A stretch of DNA of 64,000 nucleotides from Sphingomonas elodea ATCC 31461 (GTDB lineage: Bacteria; Pseudomonadota; Alphaproteobacteria; Sphingomonadales; Sphingomonadaceae). Where the stretch lies: positions 82,158-146,157 of the forward strand of contig NZ_AGFU01000005.1 in NCBI RefSeq assembly GCF_000226955.1, in the 5' to 3' direction. Position 1 is the stretch's first letter. Every line of letters starts with the position of its first letter. The notes beneath the pieces are model-generated. The model saw only the letters and a program-made list of their open reading frames with translations. It did not search any database and had not been told where the DNA came from. The position numbers and the translations under genes were made by a program. Below, in pieces: positions 29,882 to 38,523 of this stretch.

Positions 29882-31054
29882 ATGTCGGTAAAGCCGGTGA
29901 CGGAGTGTGAGGCCATGGTCGGGCGCTGGACGGAAGCAGAGGCAACGGCGTGGTTCGCTCGCCAGCCCTGGGTGATGGGTTGCAATTTCACTCCCTCGAA
30001 CGCGATCAACCAGTTGGAGATGTGGCAGGCGGACACGTTCGACCTCGAAGCGATCCGCGCCGAGCTGGCGCTGGCCGCCAATGTCGGCATGAACGCCGTG
30101 CGCGTCTATCTGCACGATCTGCTCTGGGCCGAGGATCCCGACGGCTTTCTCGACCGGATCGATACCATGCTGGCGGTGGCGGACAGCTTCCGCATCCGGG
30201 TCATGCTGGTGCTGTTCGACAGCTGCTGGCATCCCGATCCGGCGCTGGACCCCCAGCCGACGCCGACGCCGGGTGTCCACAATTCGGGCTGGGTGCAGTC
30301 GCCGGGCATCCCCGCGCTGCGTGATCCCGCCCAGCGGCAGCGTCTGGAGGCCTATATCAAGGGCGTGGTCGGGCGGTTCCGCAAGGACCGGCGGGTGCTC
30401 GCCTGGGACATCTGGAACGAGCCCGACAACGGGCCCGAGGTGTCGCTGTGCGACGCCGGTGCGCTGAACGCCAAGGCGGACCTCGTCCTGCCGGTGCTCG
30501 TCGACGCCTTCGCCTGGGCGCGCAGCATGCGCCCGGTCCAGCCGCTCACCAGCGGCATCTGGCTGGGCGACTGGTCGTCGCCCGATCTGCTCACCCCGTT
30601 GCAGCAGGCGCAGACCGGACTGTCGGACGTGATCTCGTTCCACAACTACGGCACGGCCGAGGATTTCGCCCGGCGGATCGGCTGGCTCAAGGTCTTCGGT
30701 CGGCCGATATGGTGCACCGAATTCATGGCGCGCCCGGCAGGGAGCACGTTCGAGGCTATCCTGCCGGTGGCGCGCGAGCATAATGTCGGCGCCTTCTGCT
30801 GGGGCCTGATGCGCGGCAAGACGCAGACCCGCCTGCCCTGGGCGGCGTGGGAAAACCCGAACCTGGCGGGCCTGAAGGACAAGTGGTTTCATGACATTTT
30901 CGACGTCGGCGACGTCCCCTACGACGATACCGAGGTAGAGTTCCTCCGCTTGCTGCGCGCGCTGGACGACAAGGCGCCCCACTGGCCGATCATCGAGATC
31001 GCCTCCGGCAGACAGCCCGGCGCCAAGCCGGGCGACGCAGCGAAGGCAGCCTGA
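29882..31054 (+). CDS. GH5-like cellulase-family glycoside hydrolase
   Basis: A 390-residue (beta/alpha)8 glycosidase without a signal peptide, so probably cytoplasmic. The acid/base glutamate is Glu180 in WDIWNEPDN and the nucleophile Glu280 in IWCTEFMARP; SFHNYG before it is also family-like. ATG 29882 gives the protein start MSVKPVTECEAM. It is flanked by two broken genes (GH1/RmlD and GT/Glf fusions) that probably once formed one pathway with it. Substrate unknown. Confidence 0.82.
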   Translation: MSVKPVTECEAMVGRWTEAEATAWFARQPWVMGCNFTPSNAINQLEMWQADTFDLEAIRAELALAANVGMNAVRVYLHDLLWAEDPDGFLDRIDTMLAVADSFRIRVMLVLFDSCWHPDPALDPQPTPTPGVHNSGWVQSPGIPALRDPAQRQRLEAYIKGVVGRFRKDRRVLAWDIWNEPDNGPEVSLCDAGALNAKADLVLPVLVDAFAWARSMRPVQPLTSGIWLGDWSSPDLLTPLQQAQTGLSDVISFHNYGTAEDFARRIGWLKVFGRPIWCTEFMARPAGSTFEAILPVAREHNVGAFCWGLMRGKTQTRLPWAAWENPNLAGLKDKWFHDIFDVGDVPYDDTEVEFLRLLRALDDKAPHWPIIEIASGRQPGAKPGDAAKAA

Positions 31055-31059
31055 TCTTC

Positions 31060-31087
31060 GCTCCCTTCCCGCCTGCGGGAGGGGAGC
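31060..31087. terminator. Bidirectional terminator hairpin
   Basis: GCTCCCTTCCCGC (31060-31072) pairs with GCGGGAGGGGAGC (31075-31087), a near-perfect 13-bp stem with a minimal loop between the convergent GH5-like and Glf-fusion genes. Confidence 0.7.
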
Positions 31088-31096
31088 AAGGGACCG

Positions 31097-32687
31097 CTAC
31101 TCCGCCAGCGCCGCGGCCTGTACCGGCTCCGCCGCCCGTTCCTCCGCGATATGGCGGCGATAGGTGGCGAGCGCCTGCCCGACCACCTGATCCATATTGT
31201 AGTAGCGACAGGCCGAACAGCTTGTTCAGCGTCGTGCGGTTGATCGGGATCGGCACCAGTTGCCCGCGCACCTCCGCCAGCACGCGATGTTCGTACCGGC
31301 GCCACTCGGTGAAGCGCGACAGATAGTCGAAAACATCCGCGCTGCTGGTGTGGAAGATATGCGGCCCATATTGGTGAATGAGGATGCCTGCCTCGTCCCG
31401 ATGGTCGAACGCGTTGCCGGCGATGTGCGGCCGCTTGTCGATCACCAGCACGCGCTTGCCGCCATCGGCGGCCAGCCGCTCGGCCATCACCGATCCGGCA
31501 AAGCCGGCGCCGACCACGAGATAGTCGAAGCGCGTGCTGCGAACCGGCTTGCGCAGCGGCTTGTCCGGTTCGGCGACCTGCAGGATCAGGCCCAGCATCC
31601 GCGCGGCGACCTGATCCCAGCTCTGCTCGGCAAGCAGCGCGTCGGCCTCGGACCGCCATGCCTCGCCCTGCCCGCGCAGCGCCAGCGCCAGCGCCCGGTC
31701 GCATGCGTCGACAAAGGCTTCCGTACCATCGGCGACGAACACGCCCGCCACCTCGCCATAATGGCGGATCACATCGACGATCGGGGTCGAGACGACCGGC
31801 AGCCCCGCGGCCAGATATTCCGAGGTCTTGGTGGGACTGATGAAACGCGTCGCCTCGTTGATCGCGAAGGGCATCAAGGCCGCGTCCCAGCCGCCGGCAT
31901 AGAGCGGCAGCTCGGTATAGCCCTTGGGCCCCAACCACGCGATGTTCGGGCGCTGCGGCAGCTCGGCGGGATCGATCTTCACCACCGGCCCGACCATCAC
32001 CACGCGCGCGTCGGCCAGGGCCGCGATCAGCTCCAGGTCCATCCGCTCGTCGATGACACCGTAGAAGCCGAGACGCGGGCGCGGCAGGCCGGTCTGATCG
32101 GCGGCATCCTGCACCAGCCTGCGGCCCTGCGCGAAATGGGCGCTGTCGACGCTCGACGGGAGGGGATGCACCGAGGCATGGCTCGCCCGCTTGGCCTCGT
32201 ACAGGCTGTAGCCGCCGGTGAAGACGAGATCGGCCAGCCCGAACAGCCCCTGCTCCAGCGGCATCAGTTCGGGAGGCGTGAAGCGGAAGTTCTTGGGCTC
32301 GTCCATGCAGTCATAGACGGTGCACGCCGCATCCAGATGCCGCGAGAAGGGCAGCATCATCGGTGTATAGTACCAGCGGACCAGCCGCTCCGGCACGTCC
32401 CCGACATGCGCATCGAGCAGCGCGCGCAGCACCTCGGCCCGCGCCTCGCCGACGAGCGCGGCGGCAAGATGCGGCACCGCCACCGTAACGCCCGCCCCTT
32501 CGTCGCGCAGCTCCAGCCAGGGCGTGGGGCTGTCGTCCTCGATCGGCTCTTCCCAGAACAGCACGTCCATGTTGCGCGCGAACCGCGTCATGAGGTGCTG
32601 GGGTCGCTGGAAAACGAAGTTCCAGCGAAGATGCGAAAAACAGATCAGCGCGAAGTTGCTGCGGGGGCGAGCGGTAGCGGCATGCAT
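31097..32687 (-). pseudogene. Internally deleted glycosyltransferase / UDP-galactopyranose mutase fusion
   Basis: The first about 390 residues are a GT-B glycosyltransferase-like domain (SHLRWNFVFQRPQHLMTRFA; FISPTKTSEYLAAGLPVVST). A UDP-galactopyranose mutase N-terminus follows (DYLVVGAGFAGSVMAERLA; IHQYGPHIFHT; PIPINRTTLNKLFGL). After NKLFGL the frame shifts and reads CRYYNMDQVVGQALATYRRH to a TAG at 31097-31099, which is the normal C-terminus of Glf. The middle of Glf (some 200 residues, including the substrate- and flavin-contacting parts) is missing. The glycosyltransferase half may still fold. ATG 32687 is the preferred start (MHAATARPRSNF). Confidence 0.8.
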
Positions 32688-32828
32688 GATCAAGGACGGG
32701 TTCCCTGGTACGTTCGACAGAGAGAACCCGCGCACGCTTCACGCCGTTCCAATATTCCGCATTAACTTCTTTTTGAATCATCATGACACAAGTCAATGCA
32801 GACAGTAGGCAAATGCGCATCGCAACAA

Positions 32829-32853
32829 GCGGGCAGTGCTCGGCACCGCCCGC
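32829..32853 (-). terminator. Hairpin downstream of pirin gene
   Basis: GCGGGCAGTGC (32829-32839) pairs with GCACCGCCCGC (32843-32853) with one mismatch and a 3-base loop, ten bases after the pirin stop on the minus strand. The downstream U-run is weak. Confidence 0.5.
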
Positions 32854-32863
32854 TGCTACGGTT

Positions 32864-33562
32864 TCAGGCCGCGTCGACCATCACGATCTCGCTGTCTTCG
32901 ATCGCGGTGACCTTCAACACCGCGACATCCTTGATCGCGACGCCGTCGCGGGCATGTGCGCGTACACCGTCGATCTCGACCACACCGGTGGCGGGTACCA
33001 GATAGGCCCGACGATCGCTGCCCAGCGGATACTCCGCCGTCTCCCCGGCCCGCAGCGTGGCGCCGAGCACGCGCGCATCGGTGCGGATCGGCAGCGCGTC
33101 GCCGTCGCCTTCGAAGCCGCTCGCCAGCACCACGAACTGGCCGGCGCGATCGGTCTTCGGGAAGGGACGCGTGCCCCAGCTTGGCTTCTCGCCGCCGCGG
33201 GTCGGCTGGATCCAGATCTGGAAGATCCGGGTGGTCTCGTCCTCGCGATTATATTCGGAGTGCGCGATACCCGTGCCTGCCGACATCACCTGCACGTCGC
33301 CGGCGACGGTGCGGCCGTGATTGCCGAGATTGTCCTGGTGGGTGATCGCGCCGTCGCGAACATAGGTGATGATTTCCATGTCGCGGTGCGGATGCGGCGG
33401 GAAGCCGGTCTGCGGCGCGATGGTGTCGTCATTCCACACGCGCAGGTTGCCCCAGCTGGTGCGGACCGGATCATAATAGTTGGCGAAGGAGAAATGGTGC
33501 TTGGCGTCGAGCCAGCCATGGTTGGCGCCGCCGAGGCTGGAAAAGGGGCGAAGTTCGATCAT
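32864..33562 (-). CDS. Pirin-family protein
   Basis: A 232-residue bicupin. The N-terminal cupin has the metal ligands in FPPHPHRDMEIITYV and HSEYNRE; the C-terminal half is the pirin-specific domain (GARVLGATL-like region VLGATLRAGETAEYPL). Bacterial pirins include quercetin 2,3-dioxygenase (YhhW) and redox regulators. ATG 33562 was chosen because AGG lies seven bases upstream; ATG 33574 is possible. It is divergent from a LysR gene, a frequent arrangement for pirins. Confidence 0.9.
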   Translation of the reverse strand: MIELRPFSSLGGANHGWLDAKHHFSFANYYDPVRTSWGNLRVWNDDTIAPQTGFPPHPHRDMEIITYVRDGAITHQDNLGNHGRTVAGDVQVMSAGTGIAHSEYNREDETTRIFQIWIQPTRGGEKPSWGTRPFPKTDRAGQFVVLASGFEGDGDALPIRTDARVLGATLRAGETAEYPLGSDRRAYLVPATGVVEIDGVRAHARDGVAIKDVAVLKVTAIEDSEIVMVDAA

Positions 33563-33653
33563 TGTTGGCCTCATTGTGAGGGGGCGCCGGGCATCGGCGC
33601 CGCTCCGTTGACCGGCATATAGACGGGCTCGACTTCTCCAGTCAGTGGGATAA

Positions 33654-33666
33654 GTTTGGCGCAAAC
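33654..33666. promoter_or_regulatory. Small inverted repeat in the pirin/LysR promoter region
   Basis: GTTTG-GCG-CAAAC, a perfect 5-bp inverted repeat 17 bases before the LysR ATG and about 92 bases before the pirin ATG. It could be a half of a LysR operator; no second site was seen. Confidence 0.3.
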
Positions 33667-33682
33667 GTTCCAGGAAATAGAA

Positions 33683-34612
33683 ATGTCCAGCCCCGGCACC
33701 CCGACCTTCGACCAGCTCCGCATCTTCCTTGCCGTGGTGGACAGCGGCAGCTTCGCGGGCGCCGGGCGCCAGCTCAACCGCGCCGTCTCGGTCATCAGCT
33801 ACGGCATCGCGAATCTGGAGGCGCAGCTGGGCGTGCTGCTGTTCGACCGTGAGGGCACCAAGAAGCCCCGCCTCACCTCCGCCGGCGAAGCCGTGCTGGC
33901 GGAGGCGCGGACGGTGGCGCAGGGCATTGATGGCTTGCGCGCCAAGGTGAAGGGCCTGCTCGACGGGCTGGAGGCGGAGGTGAACCTCGCGGTCGACGTG
34001 ATGCTGCCCACCCGCCGGCTGGGCGAAGTGCTGCGCGCCTTCCGCGCCGAATTTCCCACCGTCACCCTGCGCCTCCACGTCGAGGCGCTGGGCGCGATCA
34101 CCAGCCTGGTGCTGGAGCGCAAGGCGGTGCTTGGCATCTCCGGCCCGCTGGCTGCAGGGATGAGCGGCATCGAATGCGAGGCAGCGGGATCGGTGGCGAT
34201 GGTGCCGGTGGCGGCGCCCGACCATCCGCTCGGCCGGATGGACCCGATCCCGCCCGGCGCGGGACGCGACCATGTCCAGCTCGTACTCTCCGACCGCTCA
34301 CCGCTCACCGCCGGCCGCGACTTCGCGGTGATGAGCCCCCGGACGTGGCGGCTCGCGGACCTGGGCGCCAAGCATGCACTGCTGCGCGAGGGCATCGGCT
34401 GGGGCAACATGCCGCTGCCGCTGATCGAACCCGACCTGGTCGCGGGGACGCTGGTGCGCCTCGCCATGCCGGAGAGCCCCGGCGGCATGTACCGCTTCGG
34501 CGCGATCTGGCGCCGCGACGCGCCGCCCGGCCCGGCCGCCTCGTGGCTGCGCACCCGGTTCGTGGAGGCGGGTCGCATGGATGTGGACCTGGAGAAGCTC
34601 GGAGAGGTTTAG
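33683..34612 (+). CDS. LysR-family transcriptional regulator
   Basis: A 309-residue regulator with an N-terminal HTH (residues 8-65; FDQLRIFLAVVDSGSFAGAG, SVISYGIANLEAQLGVLLFDRE) and a LysR effector domain (about 90-295). ATG 33683 is preferred over TTG 33656 because AGGAA lies seven bases upstream. It is divergent from pirin and most likely controls it; the inducer is not predictable. Confidence 0.9.
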   Translation: MSSPGTPTFDQLRIFLAVVDSGSFAGAGRQLNRAVSVISYGIANLEAQLGVLLFDREGTKKPRLTSAGEAVLAEARTVAQGIDGLRAKVKGLLDGLEAEVNLAVDVMLPTRRLGEVLRAFRAEFPTVTLRLHVEALGAITSLVLERKAVLGISGPLAAGMSGIECEAAGSVAMVPVAAPDHPLGRMDPIPPGAGRDHVQLVLSDRSPLTAGRDFAVMSPRTWRLADLGAKHALLREGIGWGNMPLPLIEPDLVAGTLVRLAMPESPGGMYRFGAIWRRDAPPGPAASWLRTRFVEAGRMDVDLEKLGEV

Positions 34613-34725
34613 TTCAGGCATGCCGGCGGCCCCAGTCGGCACCCTCGGTAAGATGGCACCCGGGAAGCTGCGCCAGGCGTCTTTCATCACTGCAGCAAAA
34701 GGAAAAGCGGGGGGAGATCGGCGAC

Positions 34726-35076
34726 ATGCACCAAATAGCGTTGATCGCGCTTCTATCTGGCGCCCCAGTGGCGCAGCACCAGGCACCCGCCGTCCCTCAG
34801 CAGGAGAGCGGGTCAGAAAGCGACGCAATCGTAGTGACCGGTCAACGCCTGCACAGGACGAAGATCGACTATAGGCTGCGGCGCGCCACCGTCACCTATT
34901 GCGGAACGAGAGACGCCCGGCAGGATCCATCCGCGGTAGCGGCAATCTGCAGCTTTGTGGAAGCGTGCGTCTTCCAAGGGCGGCGAACCTCTTCCGAACT
35001 TTCGGACTGCGTGGAAGCCAAGATCGCCGCTCGGGAGCCGCGATCTGCAGATGCGGAGGTCGCGCGAGGCCGCTAG
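34726..35076 (+). CDS. Small exported hypothetical protein with a VVTGQR box
   Basis: A 116-residue protein with a short N-terminal hydrophobic stretch (MHQIALIALLSGAPVAQHQ) suggesting export. The segment SDAIVVTGQRLHRTKID resembles the N-terminal box of TonB receptors (EIVVTGxR), but no plug or barrel follows. Three cysteines (Cys in TYCGTRDA, AICSFVEACVF) and a charged tail follow. GGGGAG lies about nine bases before the ATG. Its TAG stop overlaps that of the minus-strand fragment as CTAG. Function unknown. Confidence 0.6.
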   Translation: MHQIALIALLSGAPVAQHQAPAVPQQESGSESDAIVVTGQRLHRTKIDYRLRRATVTYCGTRDARQDPSAVAAICSFVEACVFQGRRTSSELSDCVEAKIAAREPRSADAEVARGR

Positions 35077-35420
35077 AACAGGATCGCCCCGCCGGTCACC
35101 AGCCGGAAGTCGGGCGAATGACGGTTCAGCCCGGCCACCGCCAGCACATCGAGCTGCAGCGTCTTGGTCGGTCGCCATGCGGTCGACAGCGCCGCCAGCG
35201 CATGGGTTTCGTGACCCTCGGGATCCTGATCGCGCTCCAGGGAGAGTTCGGCGGTGGTCGAGACCTGTTCGCTGAACTTGTAGCGCAGGCTGGTGATGCC
35301 GCTATAGGCGAAATGCCGCCCCTGCCCGCTCTGGTTCGCTGCGGCATCGCCCTCGCCGGTAAGGGCGATCGCGACCTTTCGGTCAGATTATATTGCACCG
35401 GCACGAGGATGCCCGCCCCC
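35073..35420 (-). pseudogene. C-terminal fragment of an outer-membrane transporter (MetA/phenol-degradation type)
   Basis: The minus strand encodes beta-barrel strands RHFAYSGITSLRYKFSEQVS, TTAELSLERDQDPEGHETHA and a barrel end GLNRHSPDFRLVTGGAILF with the terminal Phe typical of outer membrane proteins. Upstream, ILVPVQYNLTE joins this only after a frame change of one missing base near 35377 (LTE then VAIALTG). The N-terminal part is absent because the OsmC operon ends at 35472. I read it as a relic of a 'transporter' family outer membrane protein. Confidence 0.65.
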
Positions 35421-35471
35421 CTGATCGTCGGAGGTAAAACGACGTGTGTTACGGTTTGTTGCTGGCGACGC

Positions 35472-35954
35472 TCAATCCTCGCGGATCGCGTGCTCCAGAT
35501 CGGCGGCGTGGGCGGCGGCGGGCTCGATCGGCGCGGCGGCCTCGGCGAGTTCGGTTTCCACCCGGGCACCGCCGGTCAGGGTACGATGTACCGGGCAGCG
35601 ATCCGCGATCTCCAGCAGACGCCCGCGCTGCGCGTCGTCCAGTTCGCCTTCGATCTCGATCCGCCGGGTGAACAGATCAGCCGGCACCACGCCCGCCTGA
35701 CGCTGATGCCCGGCAAGCGTGCGGATGCCGGTGACCGGCCACCCCTTTTGCAGCGCATAGACCCGCAGCGTCATCGTCGTGCAGGCGGCCAGGGCCGAGG
35801 CGAGCATCTGATAGGGTGTCGGCCCGGAGCCGAGCCCGCCGACCGACACCGGCTCGTCGAGCATCAGCGCCACCCCGGCGACCTGCACCGCCACCTGGAA
35901 CTTGCCGGCACCGGTATCGCGCGCCACCGCATCCAGGCCTGCTTCACTGCTCAT
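35472..35954 (-). CDS. OsmC-family protein (two redox cysteines)
   Basis: A 160-residue OsmC/Ohr-type thiol peroxidase-like protein. Both family cysteines are present: Cys58 in [13 protein letters not shown] and Cys120 in DRCPVHRTL. It probably reduces organic hydroperoxides using dithiol reductants. A C-terminal extension (about residues 135-160, Ala/Glu rich) is beyond the family core. Last gene of a three-gene operon; its ATG overlaps the preceding OsmC-like gene (ATGA). Confidence 0.88.
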   Translation of the reverse strand: MSSEAGLDAVARDTGAGKFQVAVQVAGVALMLDEPVSVGGLGSGPTPYQMLASALAACTTMTLRVYALQKGWPVTGIRTLAGHQRQAGVVPADLFTRRIEIEGELDDAQRGRLLEIADRCPVHRTLTGGARVETELAEAAAPIEPAAAHAADLEHAIRED

Positions 35955-36346
35955 GCCGTCTGCTCCGCCAATTGGGTTTCGATGGCGATACCCTGCTTCA
36001 AGGTCAGCGTCACCGGCGTGCGCTCGGCGATCTCGGCGAGGCGCGCTCGGGCCGCCGCATCCGGACCGGTGATGGTCAGCGTGCGCCGGATACGCCGCAC
36101 ATCCGGCGTGCCGAGAAGGCGCAGGTCGACATCCAGCGCATCGATCCGCCAGCCCTTGCGATCGGCGTACATCCGCAGCGTCATCGCGGTGCAGGCCCCC
36201 AGGGCGGCGAGCAGCAGATCATAGGGCGCGGGCCCGGCATCGCGCCCGCCATTGCCGGGCGGCTCGTCGGCAAGCAGCGGGTGGCGGCCGGCGTCGATGC
36301 GCGTTTCCAGCAGCTCAGGACCGATATGGGCGTGGGCATGGGCCAT
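35951..36346 (-). CDS. OsmC-family protein lacking the second cysteine
   Basis: A 131-residue paralogue of the downstream OsmC protein. The first cysteine is kept (Cys52 in LGACTAMTLRMYA) but the second is Thr110 in ERTPVTLTL. The N-terminus is His rich (MAHAHAHIG). Loss of one cysteine suggests it is not a classical peroxidase on its own; it might pair with the two-cysteine neighbour or serve another role. Confidence 0.85.
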   Translation of the reverse strand: MAHAHAHIGPELLETRIDAGRHPLLADEPPGNGGRDAGPAPYDLLLAALGACTAMTLRMYADRKGWRIDALDVDLRLLGTPDVRRIRRTLTITGPDAAARARLAEIAERTPVTLTLKQGIAIETQLAEQTA

Positions 36347-36358
36347 CGTCGTCGCGCC

Positions 36359-36673
36359 TCAGATTGCCAGCAGCGCGATCGCTTCGATCTGCGCCGGGTT
36401 GAAGCCGTGATCGGCAAGCACCGGCACGAGATGCTCGGCCGGCTTGCGCTGTCGGCGCGTCGTGCACACGAACTGCCGGATCGCCTCCAGCCGGGGATTG
36501 GCGAGCGGCGTTGGGCGGCGCGCGCCGAACAGCGCATCCGCAACTCGCCCGAGCAGCGACGGGCGATCGGTGGCGGGCAGCGCGGCGCAACCACAGGCGG
36601 CCGCATCCTGAAAGGCAACGGAAACTGCAGACCACTCGGTCTGGCTCAGTACGGGCGGTGTAACTCGATCCAT
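36359..36673 (-). CDS. Hypothetical protein, first gene of the OsmC operon
   Basis: A 104-residue soluble protein (MDRVTPPVLSQTEWSAVSVA) with a CGC motif (AACGCAALP) near residue 28 and a helical second half (RQRKPAEHLVPVLADHGFNP). It begins 12 bases before the first OsmC gene and shares its operon. I do not recognise a family; a role linked to thiol or hydroperoxide metabolism is inferred only from neighbours. Confidence 0.75.
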   Translation of the reverse strand: MDRVTPPVLSQTEWSAVSVAFQDAAACGCAALPATDRPSLLGRVADALFGARRPTPLANPRLEAIRQFVCTTRRQRKPAEHLVPVLADHGFNPAQIEAIALLAI

Positions 36674-36842
36674 CGGAACCTCCTGCGTCGCCCTCCTGCT
36701 AGCCCGGCCCGGATGGTTCGAGCAGCCGGATAGTCTTGACGCTTTCGTTCGAGAAAGCGGAAAAGCCGGCGCGAGTCATGCCCAACCTTCGTACAGGGGA
36801 AGTGCCGGCCCGCCTCGGCTAGGATAGGCAGAGGAGATCGCG

Positions 36843-37151
36843 ATGACCCGCTGCACGCACATGACCGCCGAGACCGTCCGCGCCGTGCGCCCCAGCGCCA
36901 AGGGCTGCGTGGAATGCCTGAAGACCGGCAGCTGGTGGGTGCATCTGCGGCTATGCCGGGAATGCGGCCATGTCGGCTGCTGCGACCAGTCGCCCAACCG
37001 CCACGCCACCGCGCATTTTCACGAGACCGGCCACCCGATCATGGAAGGCTATGACCCGCCGGAAGGCTGGGGCTGGTGCTATGCTGACGGCATCGAGGTC
37101 GACCTGCCCGACCAGACCGCGCAGGACGGGCCGATCCCCCGCTTCTTCTGA
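36843..37151 (+). CDS. UBP-type zinc finger protein
   Basis: A 102-residue protein made almost entirely of a UBP (ubiquitin C-terminal hydrolase-type) zinc finger: CTH, CVECLKTG, LRLCRECGHVGCCDQSPNRH and HFHETGHPIMEGY carry the Cys/His ligands in the usual order. In eukaryotes this fold binds the ubiquitin tail; bacterial stand-alone members have no settled function. Divergent from the OsmC operon. Confidence 0.9.
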   Translation: MTRCTHMTAETVRAVRPSAKGCVECLKTGSWWVHLRLCRECGHVGCCDQSPNRHATAHFHETGHPIMEGYDPPEGWGWCYADGIEVDLPDQTAQDGPIPRFF

Positions 37152-37219
37152 ACCCCGTGCGTGGACAGGGGCGGCGCCGGCGCTAAGACCGCGGGGATGA
37201 AGCCGTTACCGCTCGCCCA

Positions 37220-38500
37220 ATGACCGCCATGGTGCCGCCACCCGCCCCCCGCACGGCATTGTTGCTGTTCGGCGCGGGCGATTTCGCGTTCAACCTCTAC
37301 TGGCAGGCGGTCAATCTCTACCTGCTGTTCTTCTACATCGATACGCTGCGACTGGCCCCGGCGCTGGCCGGCGCGCTGTTCCTGGTGGGCGCGGTGTGGG
37401 ACGGCGTGGCGGATTTCATCGCGGGCGTGGTCGCCGAGCGGATGCGGCGGCCCTATCGCTGGCTGATCGGCTGGGGCGCGCTGCCGCTCGGCCTCGCCTT
37501 CGTCGCGATGTTCGCGGCACCGACAGGTGGGTGGGAAGCGGCGCTGGCGGCGCAGCTCGGCTTTCGAACCCTCTATGCCTTCACCAACATCCCCTACGCC
37601 GCCTGGACGACGCGGCTGGCCGGGACCAGCGCGGAACGGTCGCTGTTGGCCGGGCTGCGCATGGTCTTCGGCGCGGTCGCGGCAACCCTGGTCGCGGGCA
37701 CCCTGCCAAGGCTGGTCGTCGCGCTCGGCGGCTATGCCGCGGCAACCGCGCTACTGGCGGCGCTGGGCGTGCCGCTGCTCCTCGCGATCGCCTGGAAGGT
37801 GCCCGAGCGCCGTCCGCCCACCGGCGCCGCGCCCATCCCCCGCATCGGCCCGGCGCTGGCCCTGCTTGCCCGCAACCGCGCGTTCGTGGCGCTCAACCTC
37901 GGCGCGGCGGCCGGCGCGGCGGCATCGTCGCTCACGACTCAGTCGGTACTCTACTATTTCCGCTACGTCCTGACCGACGATCCCGCCGGGCCGCGGGCGC
38001 TGGCCGCCATGGCATTTGCGAGCCTCGTCGCCACCCCGTTCTGGACGCTCCTCGCCCGCCGCACGGGTGCCCGTGCCGCCTGGCTTGGCGCCTGTGCCCT
38101 CGCCCTCGCCCTGCCCGCCGGGTTCGTGCTGCTGCCCGCCCCCGGGACGAGCGCCGCGACACTGTTCCTGCTGGGCATGCAGGTGGCCTTTGCCGGCTTC
38201 GGGCTCGCCGCATGGACGCTGTTGCCGGACAGCGTCGACTGGGGCGCGGCACGCACCGGCGTACGCGTGGAGGCCATCGCCTTCGGCACCTTCGCGCTTG
38301 CCCAGAAAGCAGCGCTGGCGGCGGCCGGCTTCGCGATCGGGGCGATCTACCAAGCGAACGGCTTCGTCGCGGGGGCGTCCCAGGGGGCGGCGAGCCTCGC
38401 GGCGATCCGCTGGCTGATGCTGGCCGGCCCCGCGATCCTGCTGCTCGCGGCCCTGGCGGCCGTTTTCGCTTTGCCGCAGGACCGCGCGGTCGATGCCTAA
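37220..38500 (+). CDS. GPH-family (MelB-like) sugar:cation symporter
   Basis: A 426-residue MFS-fold permease with 12 predicted helices. The N-terminus FGAGDFAFNLYWQAVNLYLL and the segment FTNIPYAAWTTRLAGTSAER are typical of glycoside-pentoside-hexuronide symporters, which import oligosaccharides with H+ or Na+. It is convergent with the GH3 gene of the glycan locus. I infer it imports the glucose or short glucan released there. Confidence 0.82.
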   Translation: MTAMVPPPAPRTALLLFGAGDFAFNLYWQAVNLYLLFFYIDTLRLAPALAGALFLVGAVWDGVADFIAGVVAERMRRPYRWLIGWGALPLGLAFVAMFAAPTGGWEAALAAQLGFRTLYAFTNIPYAAWTTRLAGTSAERSLLAGLRMVFGAVAATLVAGTLPRLVVALGGYAAATALLAALGVPLLLAIAWKVPERRPPTGAAPIPRIGPALALLARNRAFVALNLGAAAGAAASSLTTQSVLYYFRYVLTDDPAGPRALAAMAFASLVATPFWTLLARRTGARAAWLGACALALALPAGFVLLPAPGTSAATLFLLGMQVAFAGFGLAAWTLLPDSVDWGAARTGVRVEAIAFGTFALAQKAALAAAGFAIGAIYQANGFVAGASQGAASLAAIRWLMLAGPAILLLAALAAVFALPQDRAVDA

Positions 38501-38523
38501 GGACGTCTGCCGCGAGGGGCTCC

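Noticed and set aside
27527-30982. A single 1151-codon minus-strand frame spanning the GH1/RmlD region and the GH5-like gene
   Set aside because: Only the middle part is GH1-like; the first part is antisense to the GH5-like gene and the last part is out of frame with the RmlD domain.
37201-37216. Second operator half-site (CGTTACCGCT) before the GPH symporter
   Set aside because: It matches only half of the LacI-type palindrome and lacks symmetry.
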